Positions 28,325-36,695 of a DNA stretch of 43,897 nt are shown here, one piece after another. The position numbers and the translations under genes were made by a program. The notes below the pieces were generated by a model. It saw nothing but the letters and a program-made list of their open reading frames with translations, was not told the DNA's origin and searched no databases. The stretch's first letter is position 1. Every line of letters starts with the position of its first letter. The DNA is taken from assembly GCA_903906515.1 (NCBI GenBank), contig CAIVKO010000210.1, positions 1 through 43,897 of the forward strand. Reading direction: 5' to 3'. The stretch is from Akkermansiaceae bacterium (GTDB lineage Bacteria; Verrucomicrobiota; Verrucomicrobiia; Verrucomicrobiales; Akkermansiaceae).

Positions 28325-29125
28325 ATGACGGCGCAACAGCACCCCCCTGCGACCAAGCCCATGATCACCGCGCGTGATCTCACGATGGCCTATGACTCCT
28401 TCGTGGTCATGCGGGATCTCAATTTTGAAATCGCGGAAAAAGACATTTTCATCATCATGGGCAGCAGCGGTTGTGGCAAGAGCACCCTGATGCGACATCT
28501 CATCGGCTTGCAGGAGCCCGCCAAGGGCACGATCCTGTATGGCGATAAGGACTTCACCGCCACGGATCCCGCCGAACGCGGCGCATTCACCCGACGTTTC
28601 GGTGTGATGTATCAATCCGGCGCGCTCTGGTCCTCTCTCACCTTGGCGGAAAACATCGCACTGCCGATCGAGGAAAACACCCGCATGACCCACAAGGCCA
28701 TTCGCGATCTGGCTTCATACAAGCTGTCACTGGTGGGCCTCTCGGGTTATGAAGACTACTACCCCTCGCAAATCAGCGGCGGCATGAACAAACGCGCTGG
28801 AATCGCCCGCGCGATGGCGCTGGACCCGGAAATCCTCTTCCTGGACGAACCCGGCGCCGGCCTAGACCCGCTCAGCTCGCGCCGTCTCGATGAACTCATC
28901 CTCCGCCTGCGCGACAGCCTGGGATCCACCGTGGTCATCGTCACCCACGAACTCGCCAGCATATTAGCCATCGCCAACAACTCGATCTTCCTCGATACTG
29001 CCACACGCACCCAGGGAGCCACCGGCAATCCGTCCGAACTCCGCAAGCACTCGGAAAATCCCGCAGTCCGGCTTTTCCTCAATCGCGGCGAGCAACCGGA
29101 AACCCCAACCGAAATCCCGACATGA
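28325..29125 (+). CDS. mlaF: MCE system ATP-binding protein
   Basis: The 266-residue ABC ATPase powers the MlaE permease. It has Walker A GSSGCGKST (46-54), a Q-loop MYQSGALWSSLT, the signature QISGGMNKRAGIARAMAL, and Walker B ILFLDEPGAGLDP with the catalytic Glu, followed by the H-loop VTHEL. The SGGMxKR signature is characteristic of MlaF rather than other ABC importers. It lies 5 bases after mlaE and overlaps mlaD by four bases (ATGA). Confidence 0.93.
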   Translation: MTAQQHPPATKPMITARDLTMAYDSFVVMRDLNFEIAEKDIFIIMGSSGCGKSTLMRHLIGLQEPAKGTILYGDKDFTATDPAERGAFTRRFGVMYQSGALWSSLTLAENIALPIEENTRMTHKAIRDLASYKLSLVGLSGYEDYYPSQISGGMNKRAGIARAMALDPEILFLDEPGAGLDPLSSRRLDELILRLRDSLGSTVVIVTHELASILAIANNSIFLDTATRTQGATGNPSELRKHSENPAVRLFLNRGEQPETPTEIPT

Positions 29126-30132
29126 GCCAAAAAGCAAGCCCCACCCTCATCGGCGTTTTCACACTCATCGGCCTGATCCTCGCAGGTGCGGCCATCGTTT
29201 TGTTAGGCGCTGGGAAGTTATTCAAAAACACCCACTCCGTGCTGCTCTACTTCGACAAGAGCGCCAACGGCCTGCAGGTCGGATCCGATGTCCGCTTCGG
29301 CGGCGTCCGCATCGGCAGAGTAAAATCCATCAGCGTGCTGGTGGACCGCGAGGAGAACCGCAAGGTCATTCCCGTGGTCGTGGAACTCGGGGAAAAAGAA
29401 CTCGGACTGATCAGCACCGAAGCAGGAGGAGGTATCGACTTCTCCACCGCTGAGGGCGTGGCCAAGGCCGTCAGCGAGGGCCTGCGCGCAGGCATGGTGC
29501 AGCAGAGCCTGCTCACCGGGCAGCTTTACATCGAGTTCGACATTGTTCCGGATAAACCGGGCTTCGTCTATCATTCCCGCAGCGAGCCACGCTATCCGGT
29601 CATTCCCACCATCGGCACAGGAATGGATGCGCTGATTTCCGGAATTTCCGACGGTTTGAAAAAATTCAACGCGCTCGATCTCGACAGCGTGACCACCGAA
29701 TTCCGAGACGTTCTAGCCGCCGCCAAATCCCAGATCGCCGAACTAAAGGTCAAGGAAATCAACGAAAACGTGTTAGCCATCACCGGCGATATCCGCAAAT
29801 TCACCGGCAACGAAAAGCTCACCAGTGCGGTGGAAAACCTCGATGCCGCAATCCGCCAAATCGACGGACTCGCCACCAAGGCCAACAACGGAATCGATCC
29901 GCTCTTGACGGAACTCCGTGCCGTGATTGCCAAAACCGATGCCGGGATCGCAAACATAGATGCGGCCGCCAAGGACATCGCCCAGCTCAGCAGCCCGCGC
30001 TCGCCGGTGATCCTGCGCCTACAGAATGTGCTGCAGGAAACGGAACGCGCCTCACGCGCGCTCAAGGAGCTTTCCAATGACCTGAAACGCAATCCCAAAG
30101 CCCTGATCTCCGGCAAAGCCATACCCGAATGA
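29122..30132 (+). CDS. mlaD: MCE family substrate-binding protein
   Basis: The 336-residue protein has an N-terminal membrane anchor (TLIGVFTLIGLILAGAAIVLLGAG) and then one MCE domain (SVLLYFDKSANGLQVGSDVRF, VRIGRVKSI, GLRAGMVQQSLLTGQLYIEF). A long helical C-terminal part (from about residue 180; DAAIRQIDGLATKANN) could form the helical pore or bundle seen in hexameric MCE proteins. It should sit in the periplasm bound to MlaE. It overlaps both neighbours by four bases, so the whole operon is translationally coupled. Confidence 0.9.
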   Translation: MSQKASPTLIGVFTLIGLILAGAAIVLLGAGKLFKNTHSVLLYFDKSANGLQVGSDVRFGGVRIGRVKSISVLVDREENRKVIPVVVELGEKELGLISTEAGGGIDFSTAEGVAKAVSEGLRAGMVQQSLLTGQLYIEFDIVPDKPGFVYHSRSEPRYPVIPTIGTGMDALISGISDGLKKFNALDLDSVTTEFRDVLAAAKSQIAELKVKEINENVLAITGDIRKFTGNEKLTSAVENLDAAIRQIDGLATKANNGIDPLLTELRAVIAKTDAGIANIDAAAKDIAQLSSPRSPVILRLQNVLQETERASRALKELSNDLKRNPKALISGKAIPE

Positions 30133-30725
30133 AAACTCACGCTATTTTTCTCGTCATTCCGTGCATCCTCGCATCCTGCGGCAGCATGCTTGAACCCGTG
30201 AAGGACACCACGGTCCATCACATGTTAGAAGCTACCGTCCCCCACCGTGGGATCACCGGCTCCAGCCCGGCTATCGCCATCTCACGCCCCTCGCTTCCGA
30301 GTTATCTCGACCGAGAGCAACTCGTCAGCCGTAGTGATGGAGGCACCCTCCAGATGAACAACTACCATCTGTGGGCGGAGCCGCTGAACGCAGGCATCTC
30401 GCGCGTCATGGCCATCAATCTCGGACGCCTCACCAATTCGCTCAACATCCAGCCGGTGGAGAGCTTCGTCACCCTCGATTACCAAAATTTGTTAGAGATC
30501 AGGATTTCACGTTTCGAGGCGGATGCCATCGGCAATGTCGTTCTCGAATGCACCTGGAAGTTGCAACCGGTGACCGGGCGTGTTGCGGATACCCGCACGT
30601 TCCAAACCATGGTGCCGGTCTCCGCCACGGATTCCGCCATCACATCCGCCGCGCTTGCCGGGCGTGTCTCCGCCATGAATGAGGCTCTCGCCCGTCTCGC
30701 CCGCGCGATCACCCGATCGCTTTGA
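30129..30725 (+). CDS. pqiC: PqiC-like ABC transport auxiliary lipoprotein
   Basis: The 198-residue protein starts with a lipoprotein signal (FLVIPCILASC, lipobox LASC with the acylated Cys near residue 17). The mature part fits the PqiC/DUF330 family: LPSYLDREQLVSRSDGG, the WAEPLNAGISRVM region and VLECTWKLQ. Family members are outer-membrane lipoproteins of MCE systems such as Pqi. Its four-base overlap with mlaD marks it as the last gene of the MCE operon. A REPIN-like pair follows it. The gene symbol is by family; the exact system (Mla or Pqi) is not decided. Confidence 0.85.
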   Translation: MKTHAIFLVIPCILASCGSMLEPVKDTTVHHMLEATVPHRGITGSSPAIAISRPSLPSYLDREQLVSRSDGGTLQMNNYHLWAEPLNAGISRVMAINLGRLTNSLNIQPVESFVTLDYQNLLEIRISRFEADAIGNVVLECTWKLQPVTGRVADTRTFQTMVPVSATDSAITSAALAGRVSAMNEALARLARAITRSL

Positions 30726-30749
30726 CTTAGAGGCTTGAATATTTACAAA

Positions 30750-30882
30750 GGCAGGGACCGTCTCTCCGAGCGGTCCGACATATGAAATGAGAATGCTGAT
30801 GCCCATGAAATACTTGAAAATCAAGTCAACGACTCTCATTCACTATCCATCTTCATGGACCGCTCGGAGATCGGTCCCTGCC
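30750..30882. repeat. REPIN-like inverted repeat pair (family 1)
   Basis: Two nearly perfect family 1 copies face each other between the lipoprotein gene and the convergent helicase gene. The left copy (30750-30776) begins GGCAGGGACCG and ends GAGCGGTCC, the exact inverse of 9690-9716. The right copy (30857-30882) lacks one base in the centre. Midway lies a small hairpin ACTTGA-aaa-TCAAGT, so the whole 133 bp can fold as one long palindrome. Its size is near that of the 136-bp pair at 9581. Confidence 0.85.
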
Positions 30883-30904
30883 ATTTTTAAGACGCCTCTC
30901 GACC

Positions 30905-32608
30905 TCACATCGGACCGCGGTCCACATCGATCCGGAACGGCCTGCCGCGCAGGCGGGCGTTGCGGGTGCGATCCATGACCTGTCCGACCAGCGATTCCGG
31001 AATATCGACCAACGAGTGCTTTGGAAACAAGGTGATGCGTCCGAGGCAACCGTCGGGCAAACCGGCTTCACGGTAAAGCATGCCGACGATTTCCTTGGCC
31101 ATCACGCCGTGGGTCTTGCCAAGTGATAGGAACATGCGCGTCATGCCTTCCTCGTGCGGGATCGGGCCACGCTCGAATTTCGGCCCGGACTTCGGTCCCC
31201 GATCATCGCGGCGTTCGTCACGGGAATCCTCGCGTGGCGCGCGGACGTCGCGGTTTTTTTCACGGCGTGCCGGGCGTTCCGGTTCGCGGTCCTCATCGAT
31301 GAGTGATCCTTCGCGCCCGCTGGCCTCGCGCAGCAGGGTGACCAGCGCGCCCGCAATGTCGGTGGGCGTGTGACCTTGATCCAACAAACGGTCGATGTTG
31401 TCCTGATAGGTATCGAATTTCCCGGATTCCAGGCGCTCCTTGAGCGAATCAAAAATCAAATCCGCGCGGCGGCCTTCGACTTGTTCGACGGACGGGATTC
31501 TCTCGCGGTGGATCACCTGGCGGATGAACCGTTCGATCGTCTGCATCCGATAGATGTCGCGGCCATAGACAAAACTCACCGCACGGCCCGAACGACCGGC
31601 ACGACCGGTGCGGCCGATACGGTGGACGTAATCTTCCGGGTCGGTGGGGAGGTCATAGTTGAAAACGATGTCAATTTCATCGATATCGAGTCCACGGGCT
31701 GCGACGTCGGTGGCGACTAACAACTCGACCGATCCCTCGCGGAATCGTTTCAGGACGCGTTCGCGCATCATCTGGGTCATGTCGCCGTGGAGACGGTCCG
31801 CGGCATATCCGCGGTTGACGAGATCCTCGGTGCATTCGTCCACCGAGCGCTTGGTGTTGCAGAAAACCAGAGCGAGGCGCGGCGGATTCATGTCAAGGAT
31901 GCGGGAAAGCACCTCGACCTTCGAGCGCTGGCGGACTTCGAAATACGATTGTTCGACGGTGGAAACCGTGCGGGCCTTCTGTTGGATCTCAACGACCTGC
32001 GGGTCCTTGCCGAAACTGCGGATCAGTCGGGAAACCCCCGGGCTCATCGTGGCGGAGAAAAACAAGGTCTGCCGGTCCGCTGGCAACGCGGCAAGCAACT
32101 CATCCATTTCCTCCTTGAATCCCATGTCGAGCATACGGTCCGCCTCATCGAGGATGGCCATGCGCACACGGGAGGCATCGAAACTGCCGCGTCGAAGGTG
32201 GTCAAGCAGACGTCCGGGTGTGCCGACGACGACTTGCGCACCATCGCGTAGGGCACGGAGCTGGCGGTCCATCGGCGCACCACCATAGACCGGAGTGGCG
32301 TGGAGGCCGCGCATTTTCGCACCCAAACGGTGGACTTCCTCACAGACCTGCACGGCCAACTCGCGGGTCGGGCAGAGGATGAGGACCTGTGTCCACGGCG
32401 ATTTAAGATCGATCTTCGCCAATGCCGGCAAGGTGAATGCAGCGGTCTTGCCGGACCCAGTGGCCGACAAACCCACCAAGTCCCGACCCTCCAGCGCGGG
32501 TGGGATGCTCAGTGCCTGAATCGGCGAGGGCCGCTCGTAGCCGAGGGTTTCAATGGCGGCAAGCAGCGCATCAGGCAGGCCGAGTTCGGAAAAGGGAGGT
32601 GTGTCCAT
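30905..32608 (-). CDS. DEAD-box ATP-dependent RNA helicase with DbpA-type C-terminal domain
   Basis: The 567-residue protein has all helicase motifs in order: Q motif near residue 25, [44 protein letters not shown], then [25 protein letters not shown] and [16 protein letters not shown]. After a charged Arg/Asp-rich linker (about residues 430-490, [18 protein letters not shown]) the end ([19 protein letters not shown] and onward) is a DbpA-like RNA-binding domain. Proteins of this build (CsdA/DeaD class) act in ribosome assembly and RNA turnover, often in the cold. The start ATG is at 32608. It is convergent with the MCE operon, the gap holding a REPIN-like pair. Confidence 0.93.
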   Translation of the reverse strand: MDTPPFSELGLPDALLAAIETLGYERPSPIQALSIPPALEGRDLVGLSATGSGKTAAFTLPALAKIDLKSPWTQVLILCPTRELAVQVCEEVHRLGAKMRGLHATPVYGGAPMDRQLRALRDGAQVVVGTPGRLLDHLRRGSFDASRVRMAILDEADRMLDMGFKEEMDELLAALPADRQTLFFSATMSPGVSRLIRSFGKDPQVVEIQQKARTVSTVEQSYFEVRQRSKVEVLSRILDMNPPRLALVFCNTKRSVDECTEDLVNRGYAADRLHGDMTQMMRERVLKRFREGSVELLVATDVAARGLDIDEIDIVFNYDLPTDPEDYVHRIGRTGRAGRSGRAVSFVYGRDIYRMQTIERFIRQVIHRERIPSVEQVEGRRADLIFDSLKERLESGKFDTYQDNIDRLLDQGHTPTDIAGALVTLLREASGREGSLIDEDREPERPARREKNRDVRAPREDSRDERRDDRGPKSGPKFERGPIPHEEGMTRMFLSLGKTHGVMAKEIVGMLYREAGLPDGCLGRITLFPKHSLVDIPESLVGQVMDRTRNARLRGRPFRIDVDRGPM

Positions 32609-32695
32609 GAGGTAGTCTGATTCAAAACCGTCGGCAGGATGATTTTCCGCAACGGGCCGGAAGGCAATCGCTGATTTTCAACGGAATACAAGCAC

Positions 32696-32814
32696 GGATG
32701 TGAAACCGGACGATTCTGGGGGCTTTTTCGTGGTTTTCAGGGGCTGGCTTTGCATTTTTCGCGATATTTTGCCATTCCCCGCGCAAGAAGTCCTTGGCAT
32801 TTCCGTATGATCGG
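32696..32814 (+). promoter_or_regulatory. duplicated 119-bp upstream region, copy 1
   Basis: This stretch before the tandem esterase gene is about 89% identical (106 of 119, no gaps) to 34785-34903 before the transporter gene. Best-kept parts are GCTTTGCATTTTTCGCG, TATTTTGCCATTCCCCGCGC and CATTTCCGTAT. The distance from its end to the chosen start is 82 bases. It is likely a shared control or leader region. Confidence 0.7.
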
Positions 32815-32896
32815 GAGATTGGCGGACTCTCAAAGATACTTCAAAATCTCACTCCACCTGCCACGATCACGCTCTTTTAACATAGGAATCAATACG

Positions 32897-34669
32897 ATGA
32901 AAAAGCTGTTCACTCTCTGTTCTTGTTCTTGGTTGCTGGCTGCCGTTCTGGCGTTTGCCGGGGAGCGGGTCGCGCTGTGGCCGGAAGGAAAGATTCCGGA
33001 TTTCCAGCCCCAGCAAATCGCGGCGACCACCCTGGAGGCAAAAGCGCCGGGATTCAAGGCAGCGGAAAACACGATGCCACATCTCGACTGGTATGAGCCG
33101 CCCGCTGAAAAAAATGGCGGATGCATGCTGCTCATTTCCGGCGGTGGTTATCAAAATTGCTGCGACGGGGCGGCGATTGAACGGGCTGCCAAGAAGTTCA
33201 CGGAACTCGGTTTCGTCTGCGTGAACCTCACCTACCGCACGCCGCGCCCGCTGAAACTGCCGATCTACCAGAGCGCGTGGGAGGACGGACAACGCGCCGT
33301 CCGTCTCGTCCGCAACGAGGCGAAAAAACGCGGCTTCGACCCTGAGAAAATCGGCGCGTTCGGATTCTCCGCAGGTTCACACTTGACGGTCCTGCTCGCG
33401 ACGAGCGCGCTCACGCCGGCATACGAACCGGTCGACGAACTCGACAAGCTCCCGTGCCACGTCAACTGGGCGGTGCCGGTTTACACCGCCTACGCTCTCA
33501 CGGATGGCCTGACCGGCACCAACACGCACAATGGCGATGCGCCCGACGTAAAGCTTTCGGACGTGTTCAAGTTCGACGCGAAGACCTGTCCGATGGCGCT
33601 CTTCCACGGCGGAGTGGATGCCTATTCACCGAATGGTTCCACGCAGATCTACCGCCAGCTCCGCAGGATGAAAATTCCGGCCGAGATCCATCTCTTCGCC
33701 GACCGTCCCCACGGTTTCATGGGCGACCCCGCGAAGGGTGACAACGGCACCGCCTACGACCACTGGTTCGACCGTGTCGCGGAGTTCCTCCGCCAAATGA
33801 ATTATGACGGCCGTCTCGGCAAGGAGGTCGATCTGATGGCGCGTTATCCGAACGACGATTCGCGCGCCAGCTACAGCAAGGAGCCGCTCTGGCCGGAAGG
33901 AAAGATGCCGGATGTGCAGGCAAAACAATGCCAGCCTTATCTCGAGTGGCACATGCCGAAGGAACTCAAGACGAAGGCAATCCAGATCATCTATTCGGGC
34001 GGCGCCTACCAAGGCAATAATCCAGACGGATTCGAGGTCGCGCCGACACGGCGTTATCTCAATGAAAAGGGTATGGCGGTCGTGACGGTGAAATACCGCA
34101 CGCCGCGCCCGCAAGGCGGACTGGCCAAGCACACGACGGCATGGCAGGACCTGCAGCGGGCCATCCGGATCGTCCGCAGCGAGGCTGCGGCGAAGGGGCT
34201 TGATCCCGACCGCATCGGCATCATGGGTTCCTCGGCTGGCGGACATCTAACACTCATGGGCGCGACCAGCTCGAAAAGCCTATCTTATACGCCGATTGAC
34301 GACCTCGACAAGTTCCCCTGCAACGTGCAATGGGCGGTCGCGATCTATCCGGCATACGCACTCACGGATGGTGCGGAATCGCCCAATGCAAAGGGCGGCA
34401 ACGAGGACGACGCAAAGCTCGTCCCTGAGTTTTCCTTCGACCCGACGACGTGTCCGGTCATGTTCATCCACGGCGACGCCGATGGTTGGGCGGCCATGAA
34501 TTCAGTGAAATGCTGGGAACAACTCCGGCGGATGAAAATCCAGTCCGACCTGCACACGCTTGTCGGACGCAATCACTGCTTCCAGAGGACTGCCGCACCG
34601 GGCACTGGCAGCTTTACCTGGATGGATCGTATTTGGGAATTCATGAACCATAAAGGATACAACAAGTAA
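32897..34669 (+). CDS. secreted tandem alpha/beta-hydrolase (esterase-like), two catalytic domains
   Basis: The 590-residue protein starts with a signal peptide (KKLFTLCSCSWLLAAVLAFAG) and then has two similar alpha/beta-hydrolase domains of about 288 residues each. Each begins with a LWPEGK(I/M)P(D) segment. Domain 1 has nucleophile S158 in FGFSAGSH, then HGGVDAY and RPHGF. Domain 2 has S446 in MGSSAGGH, then HGDADGW and NHCF. Both therefore keep Ser-Asp-His. The fold resembles acetyl-xylan or BD-FAE type carbohydrate esterases, so removal of acyl groups from glycans outside the cytoplasm is plausible but not shown. The start at 32897 was chosen for the signal peptide; upstream frame extends into the repeated region. 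Confidence 0.8.
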   Translation: MKKLFTLCSCSWLLAAVLAFAGERVALWPEGKIPDFQPQQIAATTLEAKAPGFKAAENTMPHLDWYEPPAEKNGGCMLLISGGGYQNCCDGAAIERAAKKFTELGFVCVNLTYRTPRPLKLPIYQSAWEDGQRAVRLVRNEAKKRGFDPEKIGAFGFSAGSHLTVLLATSALTPAYEPVDELDKLPCHVNWAVPVYTAYALTDGLTGTNTHNGDAPDVKLSDVFKFDAKTCPMALFHGGVDAYSPNGSTQIYRQLRRMKIPAEIHLFADRPHGFMGDPAKGDNGTAYDHWFDRVAEFLRQMNYDGRLGKEVDLMARYPNDDSRASYSKEPLWPEGKMPDVQAKQCQPYLEWHMPKELKTKAIQIIYSGGAYQGNNPDGFEVAPTRRYLNEKGMAVVTVKYRTPRPQGGLAKHTTAWQDLQRAIRIVRSEAAAKGLDPDRIGIMGSSAGGHLTLMGATSSKSLSYTPIDDLDKFPCNVQWAVAIYPAYALTDGAESPNAKGGNEDDAKLVPEFSFDPTTCPVMFIHGDADGWAAMNSVKCWEQLRRMKIQSDLHTLVGRNHCFQRTAAPGTGSFTWMDRIWEFMNHKGYNK

Positions 34670-34784
34670 ACATGCGGCCAAACGCATTCCCATTACCGGG
34701 AGGAATGAGTTTGGGCATTTGCTTGAGGACGTATGCCCCCCACGCAAATAGAGACACCCCGCTGGATTCACACCATACGCGCAA

Positions 34785-34903
34785 GGATGTGAAACCCGAC
34801 GATTCTGGAGGCTTTTTCGATGTTTTCACGGATTAGCTTTGCATTTTTCGCGGTATTTTGCCATTCCCCGCGCAAGAAATCCTTAACATTTCCGTATTAT
34901 CGG
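34785..34903 (+). promoter_or_regulatory. duplicated 119-bp upstream region, copy 2
   Basis: Counterpart of 32696-32814 with 13 substitutions and no insertions. It ends 28 bases before the transporter's ATG (against 82 for copy 1), so the repeat is not simply the start-codon context. Similarity falls off sharply on both sides. Confidence 0.7.
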
Positions 34904-34931
34904 TCGGTTTCCGGATTTTCTGCTTCTTCGA

Positions 34932-36668
34932 ATGGCCACAGACAGAAAACAGATCATCGAGCTCACCTGGAAGCGCTTTCGCAGCGCTCTCCAGATGCTT
35001 GCGAAGTCCAAGCAAGGCCCCAAGGCCCTGATGTTTGCCATCACCCTGGTCATTCTAATGTTCGCAATCAACGGCCTGAACGTGCTCAACAGCTACGTCG
35101 GACGGGATTTCATGTCGGCCATCGAGAACAAGGATCTGGGGATTTTCGAAACGCAGGCGATTTTGTATGCGGGGGTGTTCCTAGTCTCCACGGTGGTTCT
35201 GGTCTTTTACCGTTTCACCGAGGAGCGGCTGGGGATTCTCTGGCGCGAGCAATTAACGTGGCGGCTGACGGAAGCCTATCTGAGCGAGCGCACCTACTAT
35301 CGCCTCGACTCCGCCACCGGCGTGGCCAATCCCGACCAGCGGATCGCCGAGGACGTCAGAGCATTCACCACCACCACACTTTCGTTCACCCTGCTTATCA
35401 TCAACGGCACCCTCACCGCAGTGTCCTTCTCCGGGGTTTTGTGGAGTATCAGCCCGGTCCTGTTTACTGTCGCGGTGATCTACGCGGTCAGCGGAACCGT
35501 GATGACCATCTTGTTAGGAAAACCGCTGATCCGCCTCAACTACCACCAGCTCGACATGGAAGCGAATTTCCGCTCCGACCTGATCCATGTCCGCGAAAAC
35601 TCGGAATCTATCGCCCTCGCGCATCGTGAAGGACGTTTCAAGGCCCGACTGAAATCCCGGCTGGACGCGCTGACCGGAAACTTCCGCCGCCTCATCCGCA
35701 TCAACCGCAACCTCGGGTTTTTCACCAACGCATACAACTATTTCATCCAGATCATCCCGGCGCTGCTGATCGCGCCGCTCTTCATCAAGGGTCAGGTCGA
35801 GTTCGGTGTGATCACCCAGTCCACCATGGCCTTCGCTACGTTGTTAGGGGCATTCTCCCTCATTGTGACGCAGTTTCAATCGATTTCCGCATTCACGGCG
35901 GTCACGGCGCGACTGCATCTGCTCAGCGAAGCGATCGACAAAGCCCACCACACTCGGCCGTGCTCGATCCTTACCGAGGAGGCCCCGGACCGCGTGGTTT
36001 ATGAAAATGTGACGCTGCATACCGCGGACAACTCGCGCCTGCTGCTGGAAAATCTCAATCTTGAAATCCTCAAGGGATCGCGCTGGTTGTTCACAGGCGT
36101 GGATGACGTTAGCAAGGTGGCCTTGTTCCGCGCCACGGCGAGCGTTTGGGATTGCGGTGGTGGAAAAATCATCCGCCCCGGGCTCGATGACATTCTATTT
36201 CTACCGGAGCGACCCTACCTTCCTCCTGGAGCCTTGCGTGACGCATTATTGCGCACCGGCATGGAAGCAGTGACCACCGATGATGAAATCATGGTCGTCA
36301 TCACGAAGCTGGGACTCGAAGGCGTGGTGGAACGCGTGGGTGGATTGAGCGCACAATGCGATTGGGACGACGAATTCTCAATCGGCGAACAACACATGCT
36401 GTCCATCGCCCGAATTTTCCTGGCGAAACCCGCGATTGTATTTCTCGACCGCCCCGGGAGTTCGCTGCCCAAGTCACAAATTTCGAGTATCCTCGACATG
36501 CTGGCCGAGCAGGAGATCGGCGTGGTCATCCTCGCGAAGAATGGCGAGGCACGGCTCCACTACGACTCCTGTCTTGAAATCAAGGCCGACGGCAAGTGGG
36601 AGGTGCACCACGAATCCAATTCTCAAGCAAGCGTGGAATACGCCGAACTCCGCGACTTGAGTTGCTAA
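34932..36668 (+). CDS. SbmA/ABCD-like transporter with degenerate ATPase domain
   Basis: The 578-residue protein has an ABC_membrane_2 region as in SbmA/BacA, YddA and peroxisomal ABCD transporters: six membrane helices and LGILWREQLTWRLTEAYL, YYRLDSATGVANPDQRIAEDV, a segment typical of the family. The C-terminal 220 residues align to an ABC ATPase, but key residues are gone. Walker A is TGVDDVSKVA (388-397): two glycines are lost and the Ser/Thr after K395 is Val. Walker B is FLDRPGS, D506 kept, the catalytic Glu replaced by R507. The signature is SIGEQHML (S483-L490). The protein probably does not hydrolyse ATP, as in the peptide importer SbmA, which is proton-driven and lacks an ATPase domain. 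It lies 27 bases before the GH94 gene. Confidence 0.82.
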   Translation: MATDRKQIIELTWKRFRSALQMLAKSKQGPKALMFAITLVILMFAINGLNVLNSYVGRDFMSAIENKDLGIFETQAILYAGVFLVSTVVLVFYRFTEERLGILWREQLTWRLTEAYLSERTYYRLDSATGVANPDQRIAEDVRAFTTTTLSFTLLIINGTLTAVSFSGVLWSISPVLFTVAVIYAVSGTVMTILLGKPLIRLNYHQLDMEANFRSDLIHVRENSESIALAHREGRFKARLKSRLDALTGNFRRLIRINRNLGFFTNAYNYFIQIIPALLIAPLFIKGQVEFGVITQSTMAFATLLGAFSLIVTQFQSISAFTAVTARLHLLSEAIDKAHHTRPCSILTEEAPDRVVYENVTLHTADNSRLLLENLNLEILKGSRWLFTGVDDVSKVALFRATASVWDCGGGKIIRPGLDDILFLPERPYLPPGALRDALLRTGMEAVTTDDEIMVVITKLGLEGVVERVGGLSAQCDWDDEFSIGEQHMLSIARIFLAKPAIVFLDRPGSSLPKSQISSILDMLAEQEIGVVILAKNGEARLHYDSCLEIKADGKWEVHHESNSQASVEYAELRDLSC

Positions 36669-36695
36669 CCCAAAAGATCGGCGCATTCCCGATCC

